A model generated the notes under the pieces. That model had not been told where the DNA came from. It saw nothing but the letters and a program-made list of their open reading frames with translations, and did no database searches. From JABWBD01 sp040768665 (GTDB lineage: Bacteria; Planctomycetota; Planctomycetia; Pirellulales; Thermoguttaceae), in the NCBI GenBank assembly GCA_040768665.1, contig JAXGMN010000012.1, positions 124,001 through 188,000 on the forward strand: a DNA stretch of 64,000 bases, written 5' to 3'. A program made the translations under genes and the position numbers. Positions 32,634 to 40,869 of this stretch are shown piece after piece. Numbering within the stretch: the stretch's first letter is position 1; each line of letters opens with the position of its first letter.

Positions 32634-34877
32634 TCACTGCGCTGTGATCAGCACCACGCGATCGACGAAGATTGCGTCGAGCTTGGGATCGTGCCCGTGG
32701 GCGAACCAGAAGTACGCACCGGGGACGAAGTCGACCGTACCCAGGTCGATCCAGCGGAACTTCCGGTCGAACGAACCGTCGTCGGCCGTAAATTGCTTCG
32801 GGGTGAGCGTCATGGTCTTGAGGGATTTCTTCCCCTGCACGTCGTAAACGCCCCAAGAGCCGAGGCGGCCTTCTGGGATCTTCCCTTCGCAGCGGAGCGA
32901 GGCGAGCAGGCGGTACTTGCCGCGGACCGGCGGCGTGTAGCTGGTGTTCCAGTCGACCTTGGTGTCCATGCGGACGCTCTTGCCGTTCCAGCCCTCGGTA
33001 TCGTTGATGATCGTTGACGCGTTGTTGAAGTTGTTGAACGACAGGGCGTCGAAAACGATCCAGGCGTCTTCCGGGATGTCTTTGCAGATGTCGGGCGGGT
33101 TTTTCTGCGCGAGGAATCCCGCTTTCAAACCTTCCAGATAGGTTTGGAAACTCTTTTCCTGGGAGATCACCGCCGCTTTCGTCTTGAACCGTTTCGCAAG
33201 TTGTGCAAACTCTTCCGCAGCCGCGAGCGGGTCTTTCGGGCCGAGAAACGGCATTTTCTTTTCGCGGGCTTCGCAGCGAAGCGGGTAGTACCGGGTCAAC
33301 CAGACGTGGTCGACGCCCATCTTCGATTTGCGCAGTCGGGCGAGCTCGGCGGAATCGGGACCGTAGACCTTGGCGGCCGTCTCGACCGCGTTGCTCATGA
33401 TTTCGGTGACCCGGTTGAGCGTCGGTAGGTCGATCCATTTTGCCGAGTTCATGCCAAAACAGCCCAGGTAAATGCCTTCCTTTTCCGCCCGCGCAATCAG
33501 GACGTCCCAATACTCATGGAGCAGCGGGGCAACCGCCTCGCCGTAGTAGCCGCGGAGGAACTCGTCGACCAGCTTGTCGCCGTCGAGGTGCGGCTCCCAC
33601 ATGACCCGCAGGAGCAACCAGTTCTTGAGTTCGCAGAAGTCGTCGCCCTCGCCTTCCTCGAACAGCCCGATCGCGCCGTGCTTGACGAAATAACGAACGT
33701 TGGCAGCGAGCACGCGCAAGTTTGGGTGGGGCCCGAGATAGTCGTTGTAGTTGGTTGTGTAGTCCCAGACGAACAGGTGTTTGGCCAGGTTGCTCCAACC
33801 TTCCATGTCCGCGGCGAATTTCCGGTTCTGCTCGCCGTCCAACGGTTGGATATAAGAACATTCGATCGTGCAGAGGCGGATCAGGACGTTGTCGCGCGGC
33901 TTGATCGTTTTGGGCGGTTTGCGGGTGTACTGATACGCCAGCGTTTCGACCAGAACGTCGGGAAACTCTTTTTCGACCGCTTCGGCGACCTGGTTGAGCA
34001 TCCGGATGAGTGTTCCCGCGTGGCTCTCTTCGGCGTCGTCGATCGCCTTGCACTTCTCGCAGGTGCAGCAGCCGTGCCAGTCGTTCTGGGAAACGTCGAT
34101 CATCTTTGCGTCGGGGTTCTTTCGCAGCGTCGCCAGGACGTTTTTCGTGAGCTCCTGGATCATCTCCTCGTTGGTCAGGCAAAGCTGAGCTCGCTCGTGT
34201 TTTCGCTTGCCGTCGATCTCCGAGTACCAGTCCGGGTGCGCGTCGAAGTACTTTTCGGGAGGCAGGTACTTGTAGAAGGAATGGACGAAATTGATGATCC
34301 GCACCGCGCCGCCATACTCCGGGGTCAGGAACCCGTTGCCCTTCATGCGGGCGGAGAAGACGGTCGGCTGGGCGTCGCGGTGGTACATCTCGCGCGAAAT
34401 CAACTGCGGCGCGTAAGAGACGGCCAGGTCGTCCGGGACGGCAAGCGTGGGCTTCTTGGGGATGAAGGTCGCTTCGGGCGCCCACCAGCGAACGCCGACG
34501 ACGTCCTGGAGGAACGAGTAAACCGCGTACAGGCAGCCCCGCTTCTCGTGGCCGGCGAGGACCAGGTTTCCGCCGTCGATCTTGATCAGGATCTCGTCGA
34601 AGTTGTACTGCTTCTTCGGAGCTCTTGACGTAGCGCCGATGAAGATCAACGATTTGCCGTTGGCGCCGGGCTCGTTCTCGGCAATCGTCGGGAAATCCGC
34701 GCCGGTGACCAACTTGAGATGCTCGGACAGTTCGCGGGCGGCGGTCTTCTCGACCGGGGTCGGTTTGGCGGGGAGAACGATCTTCCAGACGGTCGCGCCA
34801 TCTTTGGCCAGTTCCGCGGAGTAGGAAAACGTCTGCGAAAAGAGCAGACCGAACAGTAGGGGCAAGGTTCTCTTCAT
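32634..34877 (-). CDS. Exported DUF4838 protein with alpha-glucuronidase-like N-terminal domain
   Basis: 747 residues from the ATG at 34877 (GGAGAG upstream), with signal peptide MKRTLPLLFGLLFSQTFSYS. Residues about 25-160 look like the substrate-binding N-domain of glycosidases (TAARELSEHLKLVTGADFPT, IFIGAT, RGCLYAVYSFLQDVVGVRWW). The central DUF4838-like part has RAQLCLTNEEMIQELTKNVL, SQNDWHGCCTCEKCKAIDD and WDYTTNYNDYLGPHPNL. The last 150 residues look like a beta-sandwich carbohydrate-binding part (WNGKSVRMDTKVDW, GKYRLLASLRCEG). Probably a periplasmic polysaccharide-active protein; no activity is established for the family to my knowledge. It is the first gene of the operon with the sulfatase downstream. 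Confidence 0.85.
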   Translation of the reverse strand: MKRTLPLLFGLLFSQTFSYSAELAKDGATVWKIVLPAKPTPVEKTAARELSEHLKLVTGADFPTIAENEPGANGKSLIFIGATSRAPKKQYNFDEILIKIDGGNLVLAGHEKRGCLYAVYSFLQDVVGVRWWAPEATFIPKKPTLAVPDDLAVSYAPQLISREMYHRDAQPTVFSARMKGNGFLTPEYGGAVRIINFVHSFYKYLPPEKYFDAHPDWYSEIDGKRKHERAQLCLTNEEMIQELTKNVLATLRKNPDAKMIDVSQNDWHGCCTCEKCKAIDDAEESHAGTLIRMLNQVAEAVEKEFPDVLVETLAYQYTRKPPKTIKPRDNVLIRLCTIECSYIQPLDGEQNRKFAADMEGWSNLAKHLFVWDYTTNYNDYLGPHPNLRVLAANVRYFVKHGAIGLFEEGEGDDFCELKNWLLLRVMWEPHLDGDKLVDEFLRGYYGEAVAPLLHEYWDVLIARAEKEGIYLGCFGMNSAKWIDLPTLNRVTEIMSNAVETAAKVYGPDSAELARLRKSKMGVDHVWLTRYYPLRCEAREKKMPFLGPKDPLAAAEEFAQLAKRFKTKAAVISQEKSFQTYLEGLKAGFLAQKNPPDICKDIPEDAWIVFDALSFNNFNNASTIINDTEGWNGKSVRMDTKVDWNTSYTPPVRGKYRLLASLRCEGKIPEGRLGSWGVYDVQGKKSLKTMTLTPKQFTADDGSFDRKFRWIDLGTVDFVPGAYFWFAHGHDPKLDAIFVDRVVLITAQ

Positions 34878-35281
34878 GGCTTCTCTCCGCGTTGCGAGTT
34901 GGGAAACGTGGGTTGCCCGACACGATTTCAGGGGCCAGGGGTACGCTATTGCCTCGGGTTTGCCGGCGGCCCGCGCACGGTGGGCAGACAACAAGGTCGT
35001 CCTGGGACTTTCTCCATCGAGCCGTGGTTAGGGACACAGTCTACCCGAACGAAGCCGCCATTCTAGCACCACAACGTCCCTTTTGCACCAGTCCGTTGCC
35101 GCAACTTCCAAGGCAAAGGGCACTCGTGCTGGAACGCGATCTTGTCCCGGTGTCGTGGCGGAAGGTAAAATGAGAACATCGCCTTCGATCCGAGCGGCAA
35201 CGGCTCTCCACCGCGATCTGCCCTGCGGATTGGCATCCATGGTTTTTGTGCTCACCGACCCATTGTTTTGTGAGGTCAACG
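34878..35281. other. Divergent intergenic region of 404 bp
   Basis: It separates the minus-strand DUF4838/sulfatase operon from the plus-strand ceramidase-like gene, so promoters for both should lie here. A TAGAAT at 35060-35065 on the minus strand is a -10 candidate without a good -35. I see no gene; short frames on both strands lack RBS and family pattern. Confidence 0.45.
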
Positions 35282-36757
35282 ATGAACCTTCGACGAACTA
35301 GCGTAACGAGGAAGCACTTCAGGGATTCGAAAAGCTACCTGATCCACAGCGTGTGCTGTGCCGTGACGATGCTTGCAGCCCTAGCCTGGGGATCGGCCGC
35401 CGGGGCGGAGGAAGCGGGATCGCTGCGGGCGGGCGCCGCCGCGGTGGACATCACACCGCAAGAGTTCCCGGTGAACATGCCCGGCGGATTCAGCGCCAAC
35501 TACGCCGACGGTGCGCACGATCCGCTTCACGCCCGCGCCCTGGTGCTGGACGATGGGAAGACATCGCTGGCGATCGTCGTGGTCGACAACCTGGGGGTGG
35601 CCCGGGAAGTCGGTGATGAGGCGAAAACGCTGGCCTCCCAGCGGTGCGGTATCGCCGCCGATAAGATACTTCTTGCGGCGACCCATTCGCACTCCGCGCC
35701 CTCGTCGAATGCCGCGTCGTACCGGAAGATCCTGCTCGACGGGGTTGTGGAAGCGATCGTCCGCGCCCATGGGGCGCTTCGGCCGGCGGCCGTGGGGGCG
35801 GCGGCGCATCCGTTGCCTGAAGAGGTATTCAATCGCCGATGGTATCTCAAGCCGGGCAAGATGCCGCTGAATCCTTTCGGTGAGATGGACCAGGTGAAGA
35901 TGAACCCGGGCACAAGCCCGGACGTTCTTGACCGGCCCGCCGGCCCCACGGACCCGGACGTCACGGTTCTCTCCGTTCGGGATGCGAAATCGGGCAAACC
36001 CCTCGCCCTATTAGCCAACTACTCGCTGCACTATGTCGGCGGTACGCCGAAAGGGAAGGTGTCGGCCGATTATTTCGGCGAGTTCGCACACCTGATGCCG
36101 TTACGCCTGGAAGCGGGCGAGGAATTTGTCGCCATGATGTCCAACGGCACGTCGGGCGACATCAACAATATTCCCTTCCTGGTGGACCGGCCGCGCCGCG
36201 AGCCTTTCGAACAGATCCGCATTGTTGCGCAGAAAGCGGTGGATGCTGCATACCAGGCCCACGCCGGCATTCCGTCGCACCGGTCGGACGCCCGCCTCGG
36301 CATGGTCCAGCGCGAGGTCACGCTTCGCATGCGCCGGCCGACTGCGGAGCAGATCGAGTGGGCCAAGGGCGTATTGGCGGTGAAGGACGAGACGGAGAAA
36401 GCGAAGCTGCCGAGACTGGCTGATTCGTACGCACGGCGGGCGCTTTCGCTGGCGGAGGGGCCCGAGACCGTGAGTGTGCCGCTGCAGGCCTTGCGGATCG
36501 GCGATCTGGCCGTCTGCGCGATCCCGTTTGAGGTGTTTGCCGAGATCGGCCTCGAACTGAAACGCCGAAGCCCGCTGCCCCGCACCATGGTCATCGGGCT
36601 GGCCAATACCAGCTACGGCTATTTGCCGACCCCGGAGCAGCACAAGCTCGGCGGTTATGAGACCTGGCTTGGGACGAATCGAGTGCAGCTCGACGCTTCG
36701 GTGATCCTTACCGATCATTTGCTGGAAATGCTCGCGGAACTCGCGAAATCGGGGTGA
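35282..36757 (+). CDS. Exported neutral/alkaline ceramidase-like protein
   Basis: 491 residues from the ATG at 35282 (GAGG upstream), with a long signal region ending near WGSAAGAEEA. The mature part starts LRAGAAAVDITPQEFPVNMP, the usual start of the neutral ceramidase N-domain family, and keeps DPLHARALVLDDG, LLAATHSHSAPSSN (HxH type metal site) and MMSNGTSGDINNIPFL. The C-terminal ceramidase domain is not present, so it is the short form common in planctomycetes, whose substrate is unknown. It is transcribed alone. The 148 bases after it hold only a low-value repeat-like stretch before a convergent gene. Confidence 0.85.
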   Translation: MNLRRTSVTRKHFRDSKSYLIHSVCCAVTMLAALAWGSAAGAEEAGSLRAGAAAVDITPQEFPVNMPGGFSANYADGAHDPLHARALVLDDGKTSLAIVVVDNLGVAREVGDEAKTLASQRCGIAADKILLAATHSHSAPSSNAASYRKILLDGVVEAIVRAHGALRPAAVGAAAHPLPEEVFNRRWYLKPGKMPLNPFGEMDQVKMNPGTSPDVLDRPAGPTDPDVTVLSVRDAKSGKPLALLANYSLHYVGGTPKGKVSADYFGEFAHLMPLRLEAGEEFVAMMSNGTSGDINNIPFLVDRPRREPFEQIRIVAQKAVDAAYQAHAGIPSHRSDARLGMVQREVTLRMRRPTAEQIEWAKGVLAVKDETEKAKLPRLADSYARRALSLAEGPETVSVPLQALRIGDLAVCAIPFEVFAEIGLELKRRSPLPRTMVIGLANTSYGYLPTPEQHKLGGYETWLGTNRVQLDASVILTDHLLEMLAELAKSG

Positions 36758-36905
36758 TCGCGGGTTGCACGGCGGCCCCGTCTGTGGCGATCTCGTCGGT
36801 GCCGTCGCCCAACCGACCCGGAAGTTGCCCACAATCGCCACGCACAACCAAAGCCGGCTTCCGTAAGGCATAACAGGCACTGTTTCGTTGTCTCCCTGCC
36901 TGCTC

Positions 36906-38441
36906 TCAGCAGAATACTTCCACGCTCAACCCGAGCATTTCGCCCACGGTTTTGAGTTCTCGGCTGTAGTCGCCGTAGACCCACTGGAGGTGATTGCCGT
37001 AGATCATCCGCCTCCGCAGGAACTCGTCGGTTTGGGCCGGCGGAGGCTTGATCACCGCCTCGACCGAGCACCCGAGCAAGTCCTTGTCCCAACCGCTCGC
37101 CCCGACAAGCGTCCCTTTCAGCACCAGGAGCTTCGTGGCGGTGGGATCCACGCGGGCGACCGTAACCGTCTTCTCCTCGTTGTTCATGAAATCGATCACC
37201 GCCTTCGTTCCCCATCCCTGCTCCACGAACCGCCCCAACTGGTAAGGCAACCCAGGCTGGTCCAGCCCGTTCATCTTCATGCTCGGGGCGCTGTGGTTGA
37301 TGCGAAACGTGCCGCCGGGCCTTGGATCGGAGTTCCCCTGGTGGCACGACTTGTTCGACACACTCATCAGCAGGCGCACCGCAAGGAGAATCCCGAAGTC
37401 CGCTTCGCACGAAGAGGCGATCCCCTCGTTGCCGAACAGGGCGTGCTGCAGACAGGGCACCACCATCCATTTCTGCGGCAGCAGGCTGGGGCAGAATTCG
37501 AAACAGTCGATGGTAAATGCGTTGCACCCGTGGCGTGCCATGAGGTTTCTCACACAGCGGTCGAAGACCATGCTGCGGACAACGAAGTTCTTGTCGAGGA
37601 ACGATTGGTCGGCTTGGCGAATCAGCTCCGCGGCGGCGCGCTCGGCCTGGTCCGATTCGGCCCGATCGCCGAGCAGCCGTTCCATTTCCGTGGCAAGCTC
37701 GCGGTAGGTGATCTTCGTCACTTTCACACCGAGCCGCTTCTCGAGGCCCTCGAAGTCCCAGACGTTGCCCACCGAGAACGGCTCGGCGCCATTGGTGGGA
37801 TAAAGAACCTTCGTTTGGCGAAAGACCTTTCTTGCCCGCAACAGCGAAAAGACTTTTGCAAGATCCATGTCTTCGCCCGCGAGGTAGACCTCGTTCCCTT
37901 TGGCGAGCGTCAAGGCGGCGATATCGATGTTCCGGCAACTTAGGCCGTTGAGCACGATCGGCTTGGCGAACATTTCGCCGATCTCGTACGACGAGCGGGA
38001 GTTGCCCGAGGGAATGATGAAGTAGACATCGGTCTGGCCGCTGTCCGGGGCGAGTTTCGCGACCTGATCCGGCTTGAGCACCCAGTCCTCGGAGAACGTG
38101 ACGTGGACCGGCTCCAGGAGACGCACGTCCTCCGCCCACCCAAGGCCCTCCGCCTTGAGTCGCTTCGTCCAGTCGGCGAATCGCTGCTCGGCGTTGGCCT
38201 TCTCCACCTCCGGCGTGACGGAAGTCCACCGACAAGGTCCCTGCCAGTTGCCGGTATGGATGACGTTTGCCATCACGGGCTTCACGCACAATTTCGTATC
38301 GCTTGGGTGGAAAGGAATTTCGGGCGCCCCGCCGGCCTGCGTACCGTGTTCCGGCGAATCTGCCGCGATGATCGCCCCCCGCCCCGCCGCGCCGGCCACG
38401 ACGGCTCCCAACCCCGTTGCCAAGAAATCTCGCCGCTTCAT
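36906..38441 (-). CDS. Tat-exported L-fucose/L-arabinose-isomerase-like protein
   Basis: 511 residues, AGGAG before the ATG. The N-terminus MKRRDFLATGLGAVVAGAAG is a twin-arginine signal. The C-terminal half has the pattern of the fucose/arabinose isomerase fold: NAFTIDCFEFCPSLLPQK, VPCLQHALFGNEGIASSCEA, DFGILLAVRLLMSVSNKS, CHQGNSDPRPGG and FRINHSAPSMKM. The E-A-D and the His-Ser that could supply metal ligands are kept. Classical isomerases are cytoplasmic, so export is unusual and suggests a folded cofactor or metal protein acting on sugars outside. It may have lost isomerase activity. It stands alone, convergent with the ceramidase-like gene. Confidence 0.75.
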   Translation of the reverse strand: MKRRDFLATGLGAVVAGAAGRGAIIAADSPEHGTQAGGAPEIPFHPSDTKLCVKPVMANVIHTGNWQGPCRWTSVTPEVEKANAEQRFADWTKRLKAEGLGWAEDVRLLEPVHVTFSEDWVLKPDQVAKLAPDSGQTDVYFIIPSGNSRSSYEIGEMFAKPIVLNGLSCRNIDIAALTLAKGNEVYLAGEDMDLAKVFSLLRARKVFRQTKVLYPTNGAEPFSVGNVWDFEGLEKRLGVKVTKITYRELATEMERLLGDRAESDQAERAAAELIRQADQSFLDKNFVVRSMVFDRCVRNLMARHGCNAFTIDCFEFCPSLLPQKWMVVPCLQHALFGNEGIASSCEADFGILLAVRLLMSVSNKSCHQGNSDPRPGGTFRINHSAPSMKMNGLDQPGLPYQLGRFVEQGWGTKAVIDFMNNEEKTVTVARVDPTATKLLVLKGTLVGASGWDKDLLGCSVEAVIKPPPAQTDEFLRRRMIYGNHLQWVYGDYSRELKTVGEMLGLSVEVFC

Positions 38442-38859
38442 GAGACAGCTCCTACGCTACGGTTTGCTTTCCACATTTCCCCGTCGAGATCCGCGACGAA
38501 ACTCGCCAGGCGCCGCGAATCGCCGGTCCTCAACCCTCTTCGAATCGTCAGTTTAGGCGGCCTTGCCGCGGTTGCAAAGAGCAAGGGGGTAACCGAATCC
38601 GGCAGTGGTACCCGCCTCGGCCGCTCCCCGCACCATTGACGGTCGCCCCGGCGGTACCGGATGCCGACGTCGGTGTGGCGCAGCCCTTCAGGCTCCCATT
38701 CCACGGACCGGACGGAGTCCGCGAACTGAACACGGTCTACTGGGTGCAGAATGGCCGCGTTTCGCGTGTGCTCCCCGACCTCCAAAGCCCGCCGTCGTGG
38801 CAATTCTGAGGTCTGAAATGTGCGGCGAGTGATTGTTCCTCAACCGCGGGAGCGAGCGA
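38442..38859. other. Intergenic stretch without a confident gene
   Basis: Both strands have somewhat protein-like frames (minus 38438-38803, starting MPRRRALEVGEHTRN; plus ending FHGPDGVRELNTVYWVQNGR before TGA at about 38809), but neither has an RBS, a start fitting the family pattern or a recognised motif. One may be a gene remnant. Confidence 0.35.
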
Positions 38860-39093
38860 CTTTTTAGAAGCCCCCCTTCCGGCGGGTGCAGACTTGCGCG
38901 CACACCCGGCGACCCAAACCCAAGCTCCTCCGTCGCTTGCGACGAGTGAGCGTCTCCAAGGCAGATCGGAGAAATGTCGAGTCGGCGAAAAACCCTCCCC
39001 ATTTCCCCTTCTCCTTTCGGCCTTCCCCCTCCCCGTTCCTTCCCCCTTGGCAGAAAAACGGTACTTGACCGTTCGCGCCGCACTGGTCATTAT
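38860..39093 (+). repeat. Copy 2 of the duplicated upstream (promoter) module
   Basis: It carries the same ordered blocks as 6801-7019: CTTTTTAG, ACTTGCGCGCAC, GGAGAA...TCGAGTCGGCGAAAAAC, TTGGCAGAAAAAC, and a promoter whose spacer has GCGCCGCA. Copy 2 is followed by a sulfatase gene, which it presumably drives. Confidence 0.6.
39065..39093 (+). promoter_or_regulatory. Predicted sigma70-type promoter of the CTVSR sulfatase
   Basis: TTGACC at 39065-39070, a 17-base spacer and CATTAT at 39088-39093. This leaves a leader of about 95 bases before the ATG at 39194. Confidence 0.55.
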
Positions 39094-39193
39094 GGTACTG
39101 TGAAATGAACGTATGAATACATTGAGTCTCTGGCAACCATCAACCGTGGAAAGCCGTTCGCCAAGTCTCGCGACTTCTCCCGGGAGCGTCACC

Positions 39194-40561
39194 ATGAATC
39201 GTATACGGATACTCGCGTGGACTGTCCTGCTACTGGCTCCGCGTGCCGGCCTCGACGCCGCGCAGCAGTCCAGCGACGCGAGACCCAATATCCTCATCAT
39301 GACCGCCGACAACGTGGGGTATGGCGATCTGCCGTGCTACAACCCCGTCTCGCCTATCAAGGCACCGAACCTCGATCGGCTGGCCGCGCAAGGTGTGAGG
39401 CTGACGAGTTTCTACACGGCCGCGCCGACGTGCACGGTATCCCGGGCTTGTCTGTTGACCGGACGAATCCCGCAGCGCCACGGGCTCGACTATCAGTTGC
39501 CGGGGCTCGAGGGCAATTACGGCGTGGGGCTGAGCCACGACGAAATTCTCATCCCCCAGATTCTGAAGACCGCGCCCACGCCGTACGTGACCGGGTGCTT
39601 TGGCAAGTGGAACATCGGCTTTGCCGAGGGATCGCGGCCTACCGAGCGCGGCTTCGACGAATTCATCGGGCATGCCTCGGGAAACATGGACTACTACCAC
39701 CATACCTATGCCGGCAAACACGACCTGTACCAGGGCACGCAAGAACTCCACGCCGACGGCCGGTACTCCACCGACCTGTTTGCCGACGCGGCGATCCATT
39801 TCATCGAGCGGAATTCGAAAGCCCGCCGGCCGTGGTTCTGCTACCTGCCGTTCAATGCTCCCCATTTCCCGTCGGCGAAAAACAAGAGACCCGGCCAGCC
39901 GGTCCAATGGCAGGCCCCCGACCGCGCCTTCGCTGCCTATGGACTCTCGCCGGACGAAACCGATCCGAACAAGCGCTACAACGCCGTGATCACCGCGCTG
40001 GACGAGGCGATCGGCCGCGTGCTCGACGCACTCGATGCGGCCGGCGTGGCAAACGACACGTTCCTGTTTTTCTACTCCGATAACGGCGCATTCAAATTGG
40101 GCCGAGAGTACATCGATATCGGGTGCAACGACCCGCTCCGGCACGGCGGCGTCACCTGTTGGGAAGGCGGGCTGCGCGTTGCTGCACTGGCCCGCTGGCC
40201 GGGAAAGATCGACGCCGGATCGGTAATTTCGGAGCCGTTTTGGTCGCCTGATCTGCTGATCGCCTGTGCGCGGCTCGCCGATGCCCCGTTGCCGGACGAC
40301 CGCCTCTATGACGGCAAGGATCCGCTTCCTTTGCTGACGCAAGACGCCACGTCGCCGCACGAGTCGTTCTTCTTCGTTTACGCCAGCCACGCTGCGCTGA
40401 GAAAAGGAGACTGGAAGATCGTCCGCGAAAAGCCGAACCATCCCTGGCAGTTGTTCAACCTGGCTGAAGACCTGGGCGAATCGCAGAATCTGGCCGGCGA
40501 CCAGCCCCGCCGAGTCGCCGAACTGCAAGCCGCCTTCGCCGAGTGGCAGAGATCATTTTGA
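39194..40561 (+). CDS. Exported sulfatase with variant CTVSR formylglycine motif
   Basis: 455 residues from the ATG at 39194 (GGGAGCG upstream); the frame is open 27 codons earlier without signal-peptide character. Signal peptide MNRIRILAWTVLLLAPRAGL. Metal site: RPNILIMTADNVGYGDLPCY. The nucleophile region is APTCTVSRACLLTGRIPQRH, that is Cys-Thr-Val-Ser-Arg, where the usual Pro is Val. Later GCFGKWNIGF and FFYSDNGAFKLGREYIDI resemble arylsulfatases. A sulfate-ester hydrolase if Cys is converted; the missing Pro makes conversion uncertain. It is driven by the predicted promoter at 39065-39093. Confidence 0.9.
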   Translation: MNRIRILAWTVLLLAPRAGLDAAQQSSDARPNILIMTADNVGYGDLPCYNPVSPIKAPNLDRLAAQGVRLTSFYTAAPTCTVSRACLLTGRIPQRHGLDYQLPGLEGNYGVGLSHDEILIPQILKTAPTPYVTGCFGKWNIGFAEGSRPTERGFDEFIGHASGNMDYYHHTYAGKHDLYQGTQELHADGRYSTDLFADAAIHFIERNSKARRPWFCYLPFNAPHFPSAKNKRPGQPVQWQAPDRAFAAYGLSPDETDPNKRYNAVITALDEAIGRVLDALDAAGVANDTFLFFYSDNGAFKLGREYIDIGCNDPLRHGGVTCWEGGLRVAALARWPGKIDAGSVISEPFWSPDLLIACARLADAPLPDDRLYDGKDPLPLLTQDATSPHESFFFVYASHAALRKGDWKIVREKPNHPWQLFNLAEDLGESQNLAGDQPRRVAELQAAFAEWQRSF

Positions 40562-40869
40562 ACACCGGATCACCCAAACAGGTGTGGCCACGATGCTGCC
40601 TTGTATTTGAGAAATCGCAATCTTGGTGGCCACAATCATCTTCATCTTTCACTCTGGGGCTTGACGCAGAGTGTGACGACAGCGTTAACTGGATAACAGA
40701 CCCTGGCAAAACGGGGATCGGCTCCGAGCTGAACACCTGAAGAACGCTCAGCGTCCTGGCGAGGCGCCTGTCCCGTTTTGCCAGGGTCTGTTCGGCGAAG
40801 CAAATCCGTACCGGATCAGCGGCTCTTCCGCCGCTCTGCACAGCACGACAACACGATAGGACCCAAACC
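40562..40869. other. 308-bp intergenic region with two repeat types
   Basis: Between the sulfatase and the Gfo/Idh/MocA gene. It holds a TGAGAAATCGCAATCT-TGGTGGCCACA motif shared with 7269-7295, preceded by a second GGTGTGGCCACGAT, and then the palindromic element at 40695-40792. No gene is seen. Confidence 0.6.
40695..40792. repeat. 98-bp palindromic (REP-like) element
   Basis: The arms start AACAGACCCTGGCAAAACGG and end CGTTTTGCCAGGGTCTGTT. Near the centre are ATCGGCTCCGAGC and CGAGGCGCCTGTC. The AAACGGGGA-GGC core is like that of the element at 13718-13818 inside the giant gene. The transcript could fold into a long hairpin upstream of the Gfo/Idh/MocA gene or act as a terminator for the sulfatase. 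Confidence 0.75.

Noticed and set aside
33514..35037. Open frame of 507 codons on the minus strand
   Set aside because: A different frame on the same strand as the DUF4838 gene; Arg-rich and without motifs.
35028..35279. Possible 83-codon minus-strand gene
   Set aside because: Lies in a divergent promoter region, has no RBS or family pattern.
36758..36905. Peptide VGNFRVGWATAPT read on the minus strand past the ceramidase-like gene
   Set aside because: I recall such strings as spurious translations of an intergenic repeat in planctomycetes; no RBS is present.
38438..38803. Possible 121-codon minus-strand gene
   Set aside because: Partly protein-like, but with no RBS or family pattern, and the plus strand is equally protein-like over the same bases.
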